Below are positions 1 through 7,971 of a DNA stretch of 17,644 nucleotides, piece by piece. The notes under the pieces were generated by a model that was not told the DNA's origin, did no database searches, and saw only the letters and a list, made by a program, of their open reading frames with translations. Made by a program: the position numbers and the translations under genes. The number at the start of each line of letters is the position of its first letter. Positions within the stretch are counted from its first letter, which is position 1. The stretch comes from Desulfovibrio sp. (GTDB taxonomy: Bacteria; Desulfobacterota; Desulfovibrionia; Desulfovibrionales; Desulfovibrionaceae): assembly GCA_031281815.1 (NCBI GenBank), contig JAITEY010000208.1:1-17644 (forward strand), written 5' to 3'.

Positions 1-825
1 CTACGTGAGCATTGGGAATGCCCGGCAACGCTGCGGCGTATATACGGCGTTCTGGTAGTCGTATTTATAGGCTCCGCGTGCGCCATTGTGCTGAATGCCT
101 GGGGCCTGCTGCCGGAACCTTATGCCCGCGCGGTGCCGCGCAGTCCCTTCGATGCCATCCGCATGGCCTTCAGCCTGATCCTGGTCGTGGAAGTTCTGGA
201 GTTGATTTTCACGGTTGCGGATTCCGTATCCAAGGCCATGGGCAAGCAACTTGAAATCATGGCCCTGCTCCTCCTGCGCGAATCGTTTACCGACATCAGT
301 CTGCTCAACGCCGGCGCTTCGTTGGACCAAGACCCGCTTTTGCTTGCGCAGATAGGCGTGACGGCCGTGTCCGGGCTGCTGCTTTTTGCCTTTCGCGGCA
401 TTTTCCGGCGGCTGCACACGCCTTACGGGCACAGCAACATCAGGGGCTACGTCTGCGCCAAGAAATATATCTCCCTTTTCCTCCTGCTGACCTTTATCCT
501 GGGGGGTGCTTACGACTTGGGACGTATGGCCGTCACCGGGGAAAAAACGGTCTTTTTCCACATTTTCTACACGGTGCTCATTTTTACGGACATCCTTCTG
601 GTGTTGGCCGGCCAGTATTACATGCCCTCGTTCCAGGCCACCTTCAGAAATTCCGGTTATGCCGTGAGCACCCTGCTCATGCGTATGTCCATGGGGGCGC
701 AGCACCTGACGGGGGCGCTGCTCTGCGTGCTTGCCGGCCTGTACCTGCTCGGCCTGGCCTGGACCATATCCCGGTTTGCCGACGTGTGCCCGGAAGACGC
801 GGAACGGCAGAGCCGGCAGCGCTGA
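1..825 (+). CDS. Polytopic integral membrane protein, unknown function (5' partial)
   Basis: The reading frame is open from the first base of the window, so the start lies upstream; 274 residues are visible. A GTG at 88 is an in-frame codon but falls inside the first hydrophobic segment, so it is unlikely to be the start. About six membrane helices can be seen: near residues 14-36, 55-78, 118-138, 153-172, 183-203 and 237-260. The last loop has a Phe-Arg-Asn-Ser-Gly stretch followed by a conserved-looking Leu-Met-Arg-Met segment. I associate this layout with conserved hypothetical membrane proteins but cannot name a family. It is the only + strand gene and ends 12 bp from the convergent end of the sensor kinase gene. 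The acidic and Arg-rich tail is cytoplasmic by the positive-inside rule (inference). Confidence 0.8.
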   Translation, partial: LREHWECPATLRRIYGVLVVVFIGSACAIVLNAWGLLPEPYARAVPRSPFDAIRMAFSLILVVEVLELIFTVADSVSKAMGKQLEIMALLLLRESFTDISLLNAGASLDQDPLLLAQIGVTAVSGLLLFAFRGIFRRLHTPYGHSNIRGYVCAKKYISLFLLLTFILGGAYDLGRMAVTGEKTVFFHIFYTVLIFTDILLVLAGQYYMPSFQATFRNSGYAVSTLLMRMSMGAQHLTGALLCVLAGLYLLGLAWTISRFADVCPEDAERQSRQR

Positions 826-838
826 CGCCGGTATTTTT
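812..838 (+). terminator. Probable intrinsic terminator overlapping the end of the + strand gene
   Basis: CCGGC (813-817) pairs with GCCGG (827-831) around a 9-nt loop, with a possible extra G-U pair at 812/832. It is followed by ATTTTT (833-838). The stop codon TGA (823-825) sits in the loop, so the terminator is built into the end of the coding sequence. The stem is short (5-6 bp) and all G/C, so efficiency is uncertain. Confidence 0.45.
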
Positions 839-3174
839 CAGCTCAGGGGTAATTCCATGCTGATCACCGTGCCGCCGCCTTCATTGCGCAAGGCGCGTAC
901 ATAGCCGCGGTGGTCCGTGACGATGGAGCGCACGATGGTCAATCCGAGGCCGGTGCCGCCTTTTTTGCGGGAAAAATACGGCTCAAAAATGCGCGACCGC
1001 TCTTCTTCCGTCAGCCCCGGACCGTTGTCCGCCACGTCGATGCGCACAAGGTTCAGCGCAGGCGGACAGGACACCGTGACGCGCACGAGCGGGTCGACGT
1101 TTTCTCCCCGGCTCAGGACTTCGGCGGCATTGCCGAGTATGTTCATAAAAGCCCTGTTCATGGCCTCCCCGTCTATGGGCAGGGGCGGCGGCGCGTCCGC
1201 CGTGACGAGTTCCCAGCGTATCTCGGCGTGGCTGTTGCGGTAAAGCTCCAACACGGTGTGCAGCAGGGCGAGGATGTTGTCCGGCCGGGGCCGGACTTCC
1301 GGAAGTTTGGCGAAAGCCGAAAATTCCTGAACCATGCTCTGCAGGTGCTCGACCTGCCGGACGATGAGTTCCGTGCTCTGCGTGAACGCCGGATCCCTGA
1401 CAAGGGGGCCGAATTTTTTTGCCAGACGTTGGGCCGAGAGTTTGATGGGCGTCAGGGGGTTTTTGATTTCATGGGCGATACGCCGCGCCACTTCGCGCCA
1501 CGCTGCCATGCGCTGCATGCGCTCAAGCTCGGTGATGTCCTCGAAAACAGCTACCGCCCCGCGGTATGCGTCCCCTGCGGCGAAACCCACAGTATTCAGG
1601 AGCAGGCGCTTTTCTTCCCCTGCAATGCTCAGGTCGACGCTCTGCCGGTTGCGCGACTCGGCGCGCCGGCGCAGGCGCTCCCGCACGGCCCTGTCCATGA
1701 CGCCGTAGGTTTCCGGCATGAGTTCGCCGAGCCGCCGCCCGACGACGGCCTTTGGGTCCAGGTTCAGGATTTCGCCCGCTGCCTTGTTGACGGTGGATAT
1801 GCGGCCTTCGTCGTCAAAGGAGACAACCCCGGCTGCAATGTTGTCGAGCACGGTTTCCATGTATTTGCCGTGCCGCGCCGTTTCCTGGTTCTGCTGCTCC
1901 AGAAGGCTGTAAGCGTCCGTAATTTCCCGGCGGCTTTTCTCCAGATCCGAGGCCATGCTGTTGAACGACCGGATGAGCATTCCGAATTCGCCCTGCCGGT
2001 CTTCCGTCAGGCGTACGCTGAGGTCGCCTGCGGCAATCCTCTCCGTGCCTCGCGCCAGGGCGGAAACGGGCGAGGTCAATTCCCGCGCCAAGCGGAGGCC
2101 GAACCAGACAGCCCCCAGAATAATCAGCGCCGTCAGTACGCCCAGGCTGCTGTACAGCATGAGTTTCAGCGGATTTTTGATATTGCGCAGGTGGCTGTAT
2201 TCCCGTGAGCCGCGCATGACCAGCTCCGTGCCCGCGGAAAAGCCGGGACCGAGTTCCACACCTGCCAGGAGCAGCCGTTCGGCATCCGCGTCCAGGGCGA
2301 CGGCTGCGAACAGATAGTCCTGCGTTTCTGCGGAAATGCGCATAATATCATAGCCCTGCAGCCGGATTTTTTCCCTGTCCGGCTTTTTGCCCGCCTGCTT
2401 TGCGGCCGCAAGCGCCGCATCGTCCGCAGGCGTTCCGCCCGCATAGCCCGCAGCATCAAAGACAGCGACCGGGCCGGTGTCGTATTCGCGGGCTTTGGCC
2501 CGCAGTAGTTCCCGGCCCGCTTCGCTTTCCGCATCCGTCCCCGCTTCTTCCAGCGCCGCCTTGATGTTTTCCACCCGGCGCACCAGAGATTGCCCGGTGC
2601 GCTCGTACAGGGCGCCGACCAGTTCCAAGGCTGTGGCCATGGAGGTTTCAACGCGCTCCTTGAACCAGAAATCCATGGAAAGCTGCACGTACTTGGTGGT
2701 GATGAGACACATGAGCAGACAGGGCAGGAGGGAAAAGGCCACAAAGGCCGCCGCCAGACGGGCGCGCAGCCCCGATCCCAGAATGCCGCGCCGGCGTTCC
2801 AGGAGCAATTTGAACGCGTTACGCAGCACTATCAGCAAAATACCGATGAGCAGCACAAAGTTGACGTTGAACATGACCACGAACAGGCTGTCGCCGGACC
2901 TGAACTGTTCAAACTGTATCCAGGTCAGGAGCAGGACAAGCAGAAAAGCCAGGGCGGCGAACAGCAGTTCCCTGCGCCTGCGTTTGCGGTCCCTTGCGAC
3001 GAGGTCCGCTTCGGAAAGGGGAGGAGGGGGCGTATCGGCGGGAAAGCTTTGTTCGGGGCGTTTTCCGGTGTTTTCAGCCTGTCGTTCAAGGAGGCGGTCC
3101 CGAGCCGGAAGTTCCGCTGCGGAGAGAGGAGGAGGGGGCGTATCGGCGGGCAAGGATTGTCCTCGACGTTTCAC
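838..3174 (-). CDS. NtrY-type membrane sensor histidine kinase (HAMP-PAS-HisKA-HATPase)
   Basis: A 778-residue sensor kinase that autophosphorylates and passes phosphate to a response regulator. Layout: a Pro-rich cytoplasmic N-terminus containing a 36-residue duplication (about 3-27 and 39-63); membrane segments near 70-88, 102-118 and 138-160; an extracytoplasmic sensor region (about 161-337); a helix near 338-360; HAMP (about 358-411); PAS (about 437-546); a HisKA H-box with phosphoacceptor His568 in AHEIKNP; and an ATPase domain with the N-box around Asn678, DNGPG (716-720), an F-box near 730 and GTGLGL (740-745). This is the NtrY architecture. The start is GTG at 3174, chosen because it overlaps the previous stop as GTGA, implying translational coupling to the DUF4390 gene. 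No cognate NtrX-type regulator is in the window; the gene downstream is convergent and unrelated. Confidence 0.9.
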   Translation of the reverse strand: MKRRGQSLPADTPPPPLSAAELPARDRLLERQAENTGKRPEQSFPADTPPPPLSEADLVARDRKRRRRELLFAALAFLLVLLLTWIQFEQFRSGDSLFVVMFNVNFVLLIGILLIVLRNAFKLLLERRRGILGSGLRARLAAAFVAFSLLPCLLMCLITTKYVQLSMDFWFKERVETSMATALELVGALYERTGQSLVRRVENIKAALEEAGTDAESEAGRELLRAKAREYDTGPVAVFDAAGYAGGTPADDAALAAAKQAGKKPDREKIRLQGYDIMRISAETQDYLFAAVALDADAERLLLAGVELGPGFSAGTELVMRGSREYSHLRNIKNPLKLMLYSSLGVLTALIILGAVWFGLRLARELTSPVSALARGTERIAAGDLSVRLTEDRQGEFGMLIRSFNSMASDLEKSRREITDAYSLLEQQNQETARHGKYMETVLDNIAAGVVSFDDEGRISTVNKAAGEILNLDPKAVVGRRLGELMPETYGVMDRAVRERLRRRAESRNRQSVDLSIAGEEKRLLLNTVGFAAGDAYRGAVAVFEDITELERMQRMAAWREVARRIAHEIKNPLTPIKLSAQRLAKKFGPLVRDPAFTQSTELIVRQVEHLQSMVQEFSAFAKLPEVRPRPDNILALLHTVLELYRNSHAEIRWELVTADAPPPLPIDGEAMNRAFMNILGNAAEVLSRGENVDPLVRVTVSCPPALNLVRIDVADNGPGLTEEERSRIFEPYFSRKKGGTGLGLTIVRSIVTDHRGYVRALRNEGGGTVISMELPLS
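2986..3168 (-). repeat. In-frame duplication of 36 codons in the kinase N-terminus
   Basis: Residues 3-27 and 39-63 of the kinase are near copies, both containing PADTPPPPLS and ending in ARDR. At DNA level, 23 bases are identical at 3020-3042 and 3128-3150, exactly 108 bp apart, which keeps the frame. It lies before the first membrane helix. Confidence 0.85.
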
Positions 3175-3821
3175 GGCGTCGCTTGTCCGTCACCGTCGGC
3201 GGTGTCGAACGCGAACGGCAGAGTGAAGTGCAGTTGCGGCGCTACTTCGGAAGACCAAAAAACAAAGTTCTTCTGCAACCACGGCGGCACATCGGCGTGC
3301 CGCAGGGTAACGCGCAGCTCGACGGCGAACTCCTCGTCTTCGCCTTCAGCGCGCAGCGTTTTAAGCGAGACAAGGGGAAGCGTCAGTGTTTTCCAGCCCG
3401 CATGCAGCAGGCGGGTGAGGTTTCTTTCCCGTATATCTCCTGCATCTTCCGCGCCGGGCACGGTCAGCAGAAATTCGCGGCTCAGGGGGTCATGGCGGAG
3501 GAGGAAAACGCGCGTTTGCCTGCCGAGTTCGGCGTTGCCGAGCAGGGAGCGCAGGCGTTCCACGGACGCTTGTATCTCCAATTCCAGGACGGCGCCGTCT
3601 TTCAACAGGTCGCGCAGGCCCGCTTCGTTGTCGACGGCTATGGAGATATCCGCGACGAGGAATCCCTCGGCCGTGCGCAACGCGGGCGGGGGGTCGGCAA
3701 TCAACCGGTGCGCGGGCGCGGCGTACGCGGAAGTGCCGAAAAAGCACAGCAACATGAGCAGGAAACAAACTGCGGGCCGGGCAGCCTGTTTCCAAGCCGG
3801 GAATGCGTCTGCGGGATTCAT
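3171..3821 (-). CDS. DUF4390 exported protein
   Basis: A 216-residue protein with a signal peptide: a Lys/Arg-containing start, hydrophobic core at about 17-29, and likely cleavage after SAYA (residue 34). The rest is a soluble, beta-rich domain with the DUF4390 pattern: an early 'VADISI' strand, a segment with the FLLRHDPLSREF motif, and a C-terminal 'WKLQKNF/FWSSE' type Trp-rich region (here PPWLQKNFVFW). DUF4390 proteins are known to sit directly upstream of NtrY-type kinases in several proteobacterial lineages; function is unknown. Here the stop overlaps the kinase start by 4 nt, so the two are surely co-expressed. A role as a periplasmic partner of the kinase sensor region is inference. 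No strong ribosome binding site precedes the ATG at 3821. Confidence 0.8.
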   Translation of the reverse strand: MNPADAFPAWKQAARPAVCFLLMLLCFFGTSAYAAPAHRLIADPPPALRTAEGFLVADISIAVDNEAGLRDLLKDGAVLELEIQASVERLRSLLGNAELGRQTRVFLLRHDPLSREFLLTVPGAEDAGDIRERNLTRLLHAGWKTLTLPLVSLKTLRAEGEDEEFAVELRVTLRHADVPPWLQKNFVFWSSEVAPQLHFTLPFAFDTADGDGQATP

Positions 3822-3856
3822 GACGGTTATGCCGACCGGAAAGCGCTTGCGCGGCG

Positions 3857-4858
3857 CTATTGCACTTTGCCGAAGCTGTCGTTCATGAGCGAAGCCAGGA
3901 TTTTGCCCGAACAGGAGAGGTCGAAGCGCGCTTTGGCGTCCGTCAGTTCCCGCGCGGCGTCGACGGGCTCCTTGGCTTCGGCGTATGTCCTTTCCTGGAT
4001 CATGGCCGAAAAGGCGTCGGCCACGGCCGTCAGCCGGCCGAAAGGACTTATGCTCTTGCTGTGTTGCGGATAGCCCGAGGCGTCGAGGCGTTCGTGGTGT
4101 TCCAGCGTCGCCAGGCGCATCAGGTCAAAACTCTGGTCAAGCTTGTGCATGAGTTTGTATCCGGTGACGGTGTGCGGCGGTATTTTTTCCTTTTCCTCCG
4201 GCTTGAGCGGTGTTGTTTTGTTGAGGATGAAGGCAGGCACCTTGGCCATGCCCACATCGTGCAGAAGCAGGGCAAGGGCCGCCTGATCCAGGTCTTTGCG
4301 CTTCATGTTTTCGTTTACCGGATAGACAAAAAGCCACAAGCCCACGCTCATGGTATTGATGCAGTGCCGGCTCAGGGTAAATTTTCCGGTATGCAGGCGG
4401 CGGACAAAGAGACGCAGCCTGTGCATATCCGTCCACAGGTATTCGGTCAGCACCTGCACGTCGTGGTATAACTGTTCGAACAGGGTCTTCACCGGCTGCT
4501 CGAAAAATTCCGAAAGACGAAGATCCAGGGCGCGGATACAGATGTCCGCGACCTCGCGTTCTTTGAGGTTGCGGTCGACGAGTACCAGATCAAGCTGTTT
4601 GACGATATGCTGCGAATAGACGGGGTGGTCCTTGCGTGAGACAAAAAGATTTCCTTCGGCGCACAGGGTGCGTATTTCTTCGGTCTGCTCATTGGACAGG
4701 CGAGTATCCTTGCGGGAATACGTGAGAAGCTGGGCCACTTTTTCATCAAGCACAAAGAGGTCCAGGGGAAGGCGATACTTCGGAAAGCTGTCCAGTATGG
4801 ATTCGCTTATCTGGTAGTATTCCTCGGCAACGGCGGCAAGGGCATCGGCGTCGGGCAT
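3857..4858 (-). CDS. HD-GYP domain protein, probable c-di-GMP phosphodiesterase
   Basis: A soluble 333-residue protein. The C-terminal half is an HD-GYP domain: the HD pair His200-Asp201 in LLHDVGMAKVP with Lys206, His229 (PPHTVTGYKLM), EHHERLDASGYP (about 253-264, containing His254, His255 and the GYP tripeptide), and VADAFSAM with Asp281. Members of this family hydrolyse c-di-GMP to pGpG or GMP using two or three metals. The only change from the usual HHExxDGxGYP consensus is Asp-Ala-Ser where Asp-Gly-x is common, so activity is likely retained. The N-terminal 150 residues match no domain I recognise and lack membrane helices or a receiver domain; they may be a sensor. It starts 6 bp after the pyk stop, so it is probably in one operon with pyk, with DUF4390 and the kinase following. 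Confidence 0.85.
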   Translation of the reverse strand: MPDADALAAVAEEYYQISESILDSFPKYRLPLDLFVLDEKVAQLLTYSRKDTRLSNEQTEEIRTLCAEGNLFVSRKDHPVYSQHIVKQLDLVLVDRNLKEREVADICIRALDLRLSEFFEQPVKTLFEQLYHDVQVLTEYLWTDMHRLRLFVRRLHTGKFTLSRHCINTMSVGLWLFVYPVNENMKRKDLDQAALALLLHDVGMAKVPAFILNKTTPLKPEEKEKIPPHTVTGYKLMHKLDQSFDLMRLATLEHHERLDASGYPQHSKSISPFGRLTAVADAFSAMIQERTYAEAKEPVDAARELTDAKARFDLSCSGKILASLMNDSFGKVQ

Positions 4859-4864
4859 ACGCGG

Positions 4865-6271
4865 CTACTTGGTGTACATTTTTACGAGATTGGTGCCGGA
4901 GGATACCTGATCCTTGCGGAATTGTCCGGCTGTGATCACGCAGAGGTCGCCTTTGTCGAGTTCGGGGCAGGTATCGATAAAGCGTTCCGCTCTTTCCAGG
5001 TGACCCGGCAGGGAAGCATCCGCCGTACGCGGCAGCACTCCCCAGGAAAAATTGAGATGCCGCAACATTTTCGGGTCGGGGGTCAGTCCGTAAACGGGCT
5101 GCCTGGGACGTTGCGAGGACAGGCTGCGCGCGGCCGCCCCGCTCATGCTGTGGGCCACGATAGCCTTGGCGTTGCGGCGTTCCGCCAGCAAGCAGGCGGA
5201 ATAGGAGAAAAAGTCCGCCGCCGTGTCCGGCATGTGGTACCGGGAAAGGTGGGTGCGTTCCAGCAGCAGGGCTTCGGCTTCGGCAGTGATGGCCGACATG
5301 AAGGATACGGCCTCGACGGGGAAGCGGCCCATGGCCGTTTCTTCGGAGAGCATGACGCAATCCGTGCCGTCGAGCACGGCATTCGCCACGTCGGTGGTTT
5401 CGGCGCGGGTGGGTATGGGGTTGTTGACCATGGAGAGGAGCATCTGCGTGGCCACGATGACCGGTTTGTTCGCGTTGTTGCAGGCCGCTATGATGCGTTT
5501 CTGCATGGTGGGAAGCGTGGGCATGGGGCACTCTATGCCCAAGTCGCCGCGCGCCACCATAAATATATCCGCGACTGCGAGGATTTCCTCCAGACGGTCC
5601 ACGGCGTTCTTGCGTTCCAGCTTGACGCAGACGGGGATAGAGTAGCCGGCCTTCTTGATTATGGAGCGGGCCTCAAGCACGTCTTCCGGGGTCTGGACAA
5701 AGGACAGGGCAACGGCGTCCGCGCCCAGCGCAAGACCGTCGAGCAAATCTTTTTTGTCCTTGTCCGTCAGGGCGGGCAGCATGATATGTTTGCCGGGCAG
5801 AGCCAGACCCTTGCGGGAGGTCACGATGCCGCTGTTGTCGGCTTTCATGACCACGCCGCCGCTTACCCTGGAATCGACCAGGAACTGCAGGGTGCCGTCG
5901 GCCAGCACAACCCTGTCGCCGCATTCCATGTCGTCGAGCAGTTCTTTTTTGTCGAAGGGGATATACTGCATATCGCCCCGTTGCGGCCGCTCCGGCCCCA
6001 GAAAGGCCAGATCGCCCTTGCTGAAACTCAGCGAACCCTCTTCAATCGCGCCTATGCGGATTTTCGGTCCGGACAGATCCTGCATAACGGTTATGGGGAT
6101 ACCGTGTTTTACCTCAAGGTCACGGATGGTCTTGATGGTAGCCGAAAAATCCGCGGCCGTGCCGTGCGAGAAATTCAGGCGCACGATGCGGACCCCGGCG
6201 TCGATAAGCTGCGAGAGCTTTTCCGGAGTGTTGCAGGCAGGTCCGATGGTGGCCACTATTTTTGTTTTCAT
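4865..6271 (-). CDS. pyk: Pyruvate kinase
   Basis: Transfers phosphate from phosphoenolpyruvate to ADP in the last step of glycolysis; cytoplasmic. Length 468 residues, as usual for the family. Diagnostic stretches: KIVATIGPAC at the N-terminus, RLNFSHG (31-37), DLSGPKIRIG (65-74), VCVKLER with catalytic Lys217 and metal ligand Glu219, VARGDLG with Asp243, VIVATQML with Thr275, and PTRAETTDVANAVLDGTD. The usual MLSGETA motif reads MLSEETA here. The C-terminal regulatory domain is complete. The frame is open 40 codons further upstream, but the ATG at 6271 is chosen because it begins the conserved KTKIVATIG start and has an AAGGA box 8 nt before it; the longer form would overlap the preceding gene. 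The HD-GYP gene follows 6 bp downstream. Confidence 0.97.
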   Translation of the reverse strand: MKTKIVATIGPACNTPEKLSQLIDAGVRIVRLNFSHGTAADFSATIKTIRDLEVKHGIPITVMQDLSGPKIRIGAIEEGSLSFSKGDLAFLGPERPQRGDMQYIPFDKKELLDDMECGDRVVLADGTLQFLVDSRVSGGVVMKADNSGIVTSRKGLALPGKHIMLPALTDKDKKDLLDGLALGADAVALSFVQTPEDVLEARSIIKKAGYSIPVCVKLERKNAVDRLEEILAVADIFMVARGDLGIECPMPTLPTMQKRIIAACNNANKPVIVATQMLLSMVNNPIPTRAETTDVANAVLDGTDCVMLSEETAMGRFPVEAVSFMSAITAEAEALLLERTHLSRYHMPDTAADFFSYSACLLAERRNAKAIVAHSMSGAAARSLSSQRPRQPVYGLTPDPKMLRHLNFSWGVLPRTADASLPGHLERAERFIDTCPELDKGDLCVITAGQFRKDQVSSGTNLVKMYTK

Positions 6272-6281
6272 CGAAAATTCC

Positions 6282-7430
6282 TTACTTGGTTTCCTGCCGG
6301 CGGATAAGTTCAAGGGCGGTCTTGTCCGCCGGGACGCTTTCGCCCATGAAATCCAGCCGGGCGTTGAATGTCCTGCCTTCTTCCCAGACAAAGGGTGTTT
6401 TGCCGTCCGGCATGCGGTTCAGTTCAAGCACGTTCACGGCGCGCCCCTTGCCGTCCGGGCGCAGCCAGATAAGGCCGGGAACCTTTTCGGCCAGGGAAAA
6501 GCCGAAACCCACCCCTTCGCCGCCGCCCAGAATACAGTCGAAAATCCCGCCGGCTTCAGACAAAAAGCTCTTTTCCGCCACAAGGCCCCAAGGGCTGATT
6601 CCGAGAAGCAACGGAACCTGCCCGCGCAGTTTTCTGCCCTTTTCCAGCACTTGACGCGTCTGATCCGGCGTCGGCCCCTTGCCGGGCACGGGGCCTTCAG
6701 GGAAAAAGACGATGCCGACGGGTCCGGCCGGGGTCTGCAGTATTTTGTCGCGAGGTTCCCTGCCGATTTCAAGATATCCCGCCGGAATGCCGCCGGCGTC
6801 GTTGTGCAGCCAGACGGCCGCGTTGCGGGAAATCCAGCCTGCATTCACCTGCAGCATCGCCTGCAGTTTACGGGTGAAGACGGCTTCGGCGGCCGAGGGC
6901 CGGGCCGCATTGCGTTTTTTTTCGGCAAGGTGCCCGAAGCGGAAGGGGTCGTCGGCAGTGAATTCGTAGGGACCTGCGAGCATCAGACAGGGCTTGCCCG
7001 CATTGCGGTATTCGCGGAACAGCCCGATGCGGCGGGCCATGCCGCCGTATGTGCCGTTGCCGCAAGTCGGGCAGGGGCGTGTTTCTCCGAAGGTGGACGC
7101 ATTGTAGAAAATGGTCAGCAAGGGGTCAACGGCCCGTAATTCGCCGGACGCGGAGAACAGCCCGCCGCCGGCATACGGCGTCGGGGCGGCGGCAAAGGCC
7201 GCCGGCGCGCCTGCTGCTGCGGGAAGCAGCAAAGCGGCCGCAACAATCCGCAATGCGGCTCGTGCCGCGACGGGCGGCAACGTTGCGGCAGCCGTACGCC
7301 ATGCGCCCGCCGTTGCAAAAAACAGCGCGGCGGACACAGCGGCCCGCAATGCGCCGAAAACCGCAGGGGCGGCGGCAAACGCCTTGAAAGGGGAAAGGCT
7401 CCTTTCCCGCACTATCCGGGACCACAGCAT
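6282..7430 (-). CDS. UshA/5'-nucleotidase-like exported protein lacking metal ligands (pseudo-metallophosphoesterase)
   Basis: A 382-residue protein from the ATG at 7430. The Ala-rich N-terminus has a signal-peptide-like core (about 61-80, ending AAFAAA); a TTG at 7280 would give a more typical signal peptide, so the start is uncertain. The mature part resembles the Cys-containing UshA-like proteins of deltaproteobacteria: a beta strand with IFYNASTFGE, then PCPTCGN and GGMARR (120-134), then 'CLMLAGPYEF', and late 'FDCILGGGEG' followed by 'LIWLRPDGKGRAVNVLEL'. In active enzymes these positions read NDxHG, AGDxxD and GHTH; here each expected Asp/His ligand is replaced. The core fold seems kept but metal catalysis lost (inference). 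It lies 10 bp after the HU/IHF gene and 10 bp before pyk, so is co-transcribed. Confidence 0.7.
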   Translation of the reverse strand: MLWSRIVRERSLSPFKAFAAAPAVFGALRAAVSAALFFATAGAWRTAAATLPPVAARAALRIVAAALLLPAAAGAPAAFAAAPTPYAGGGLFSASGELRAVDPLLTIFYNASTFGETRPCPTCGNGTYGGMARRIGLFREYRNAGKPCLMLAGPYEFTADDPFRFGHLAEKKRNAARPSAAEAVFTRKLQAMLQVNAGWISRNAAVWLHNDAGGIPAGYLEIGREPRDKILQTPAGPVGIVFFPEGPVPGKGPTPDQTRQVLEKGRKLRGQVPLLLGISPWGLVAEKSFLSEAGGIFDCILGGGEGVGFGFSLAEKVPGLIWLRPDGKGRAVNVLELNRMPDGKTPFVWEEGRTFNARLDFMGESVPADKTALELIRRQETK

Positions 7431-7440
7431 TGCGGTAGGC

Positions 7441-7716
7441 TCAGGAATTGACGAATTCTTTAAGTTCCTTGCCGGCGCGGAAAAAAGGAAGTTTTTTCGG
7501 CGCCACTGAGACCACCTCCCCGGTTTTGGGGTTGCGCCCCGCATAGCCGGCGTATTCTTTGATCTTGAAGCTGCCGAGTCCGCGTATTTCTACGCGCCGT
7601 TCAGCCAGCAGGGCTTGGCGGATGCTGTCGAAAAAAGTGTTGACGACCGTGGCCGCCTCGTCTGCCGAAAGAAAGTTTTCTTCGGCCATTATCTTGATAA
7701 TCTCGCTTTTGTTCAT
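7441..7716 (-). CDS. HU/IHF-family DNA-bending protein
   Basis: A 91-residue nucleoid protein that binds and bends DNA as a dimer. The complete family pattern is present: N-terminal helices starting MNKSEIIK, the VEIRGLGSF strand region (about 43-51), the DNA-contacting arm with GRNPKTGE (about 60-67) carrying the intercalating Pro, and the C-terminal PFFRAGKELKE. The EIRGLGSF and GKELKE sections look more like IHF-beta than HU, but I cannot separate the subfamilies with confidence. The ATG at 7716 is preferred to a TTG one codon earlier because an AAGGA box lies 8 nt upstream. It is the first gene of a run that continues into the UshA-like gene and pyk; the 255-bp gap upstream should hold the promoter. 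Confidence 0.93.
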   Translation of the reverse strand: MNKSEIIKIMAEENFLSADEAATVVNTFFDSIRQALLAERRVEIRGLGSFKIKEYAGYAGRNPKTGEVVSVAPKKLPFFRAGKELKEFVNS

Positions 7717-7971
7717 CAAAAATTCCTTTATGGTTTGCAGGCTCTCGCTTCAGCTCTGAAGGAGATTTCCGTCCGACTTCCGGCGAAGCGGCTGCAACGG
7801 AAAGACGGCATACCGTGCGCGGTCCCGGATTGTTCTTGTTTTCAAACAGCTTACTACGAAAGGGAAGTCCGGTCCAGCAGAATATCGCCGATACTGTGTC
7901 ACGCGGCGCTTGTCCCTTCGCTATAACTCAAAGGAATCGCTGATTTATTTTTTTGAGGGTGCCTCCGCTGC
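7717..7971. other. Intergenic region upstream of the HU/IHF-type gene
   Basis: This 255-bp stretch lies between the end of the MinD-like gene and the HU/IHF-type gene and is AT-richer than its surroundings. It must contain the 3' end of one operon and the promoter of the next, but I found no convincing -35/-10 pair. A hairpin GAGG-CAC-CCTC (7956-7966) is flanked on the - strand by A rather than T residues, so it is not an intrinsic terminator of the MinD-like gene. No ORF or RNA gene is recognisable. Confidence 0.5.

Noticed and set aside
1..705. 234-codon - strand frame at the left edge
   Set aside because: The + strand frame has six hydrophobic helices; the - frame has low-complexity, His/Gln-rich content without a domain.
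910..2208. 432-codon open frame on the + strand, and similar long frames at 2590-3888, 4922-6307 and 12509-13933
   Set aside because: All lie opposite well-supported genes and encode no recognisable domain; long antisense frames are expected at this GC content.
6272..6391. 40-residue N-terminal extension of pyruvate kinase
   Set aside because: It overlaps the upstream gene; the ATG at 6271 has a ribosome binding site and the conserved start.
7431..7544. 38-residue extension of the UshA-like protein
   Set aside because: It would lie within the HU/IHF-type gene; the ATG at 7430 avoids this.
7956..7966. Intrinsic terminator after the MinD-like gene
   Set aside because: The stem is 4 bp and on the coding strand it is followed by A residues, not T.
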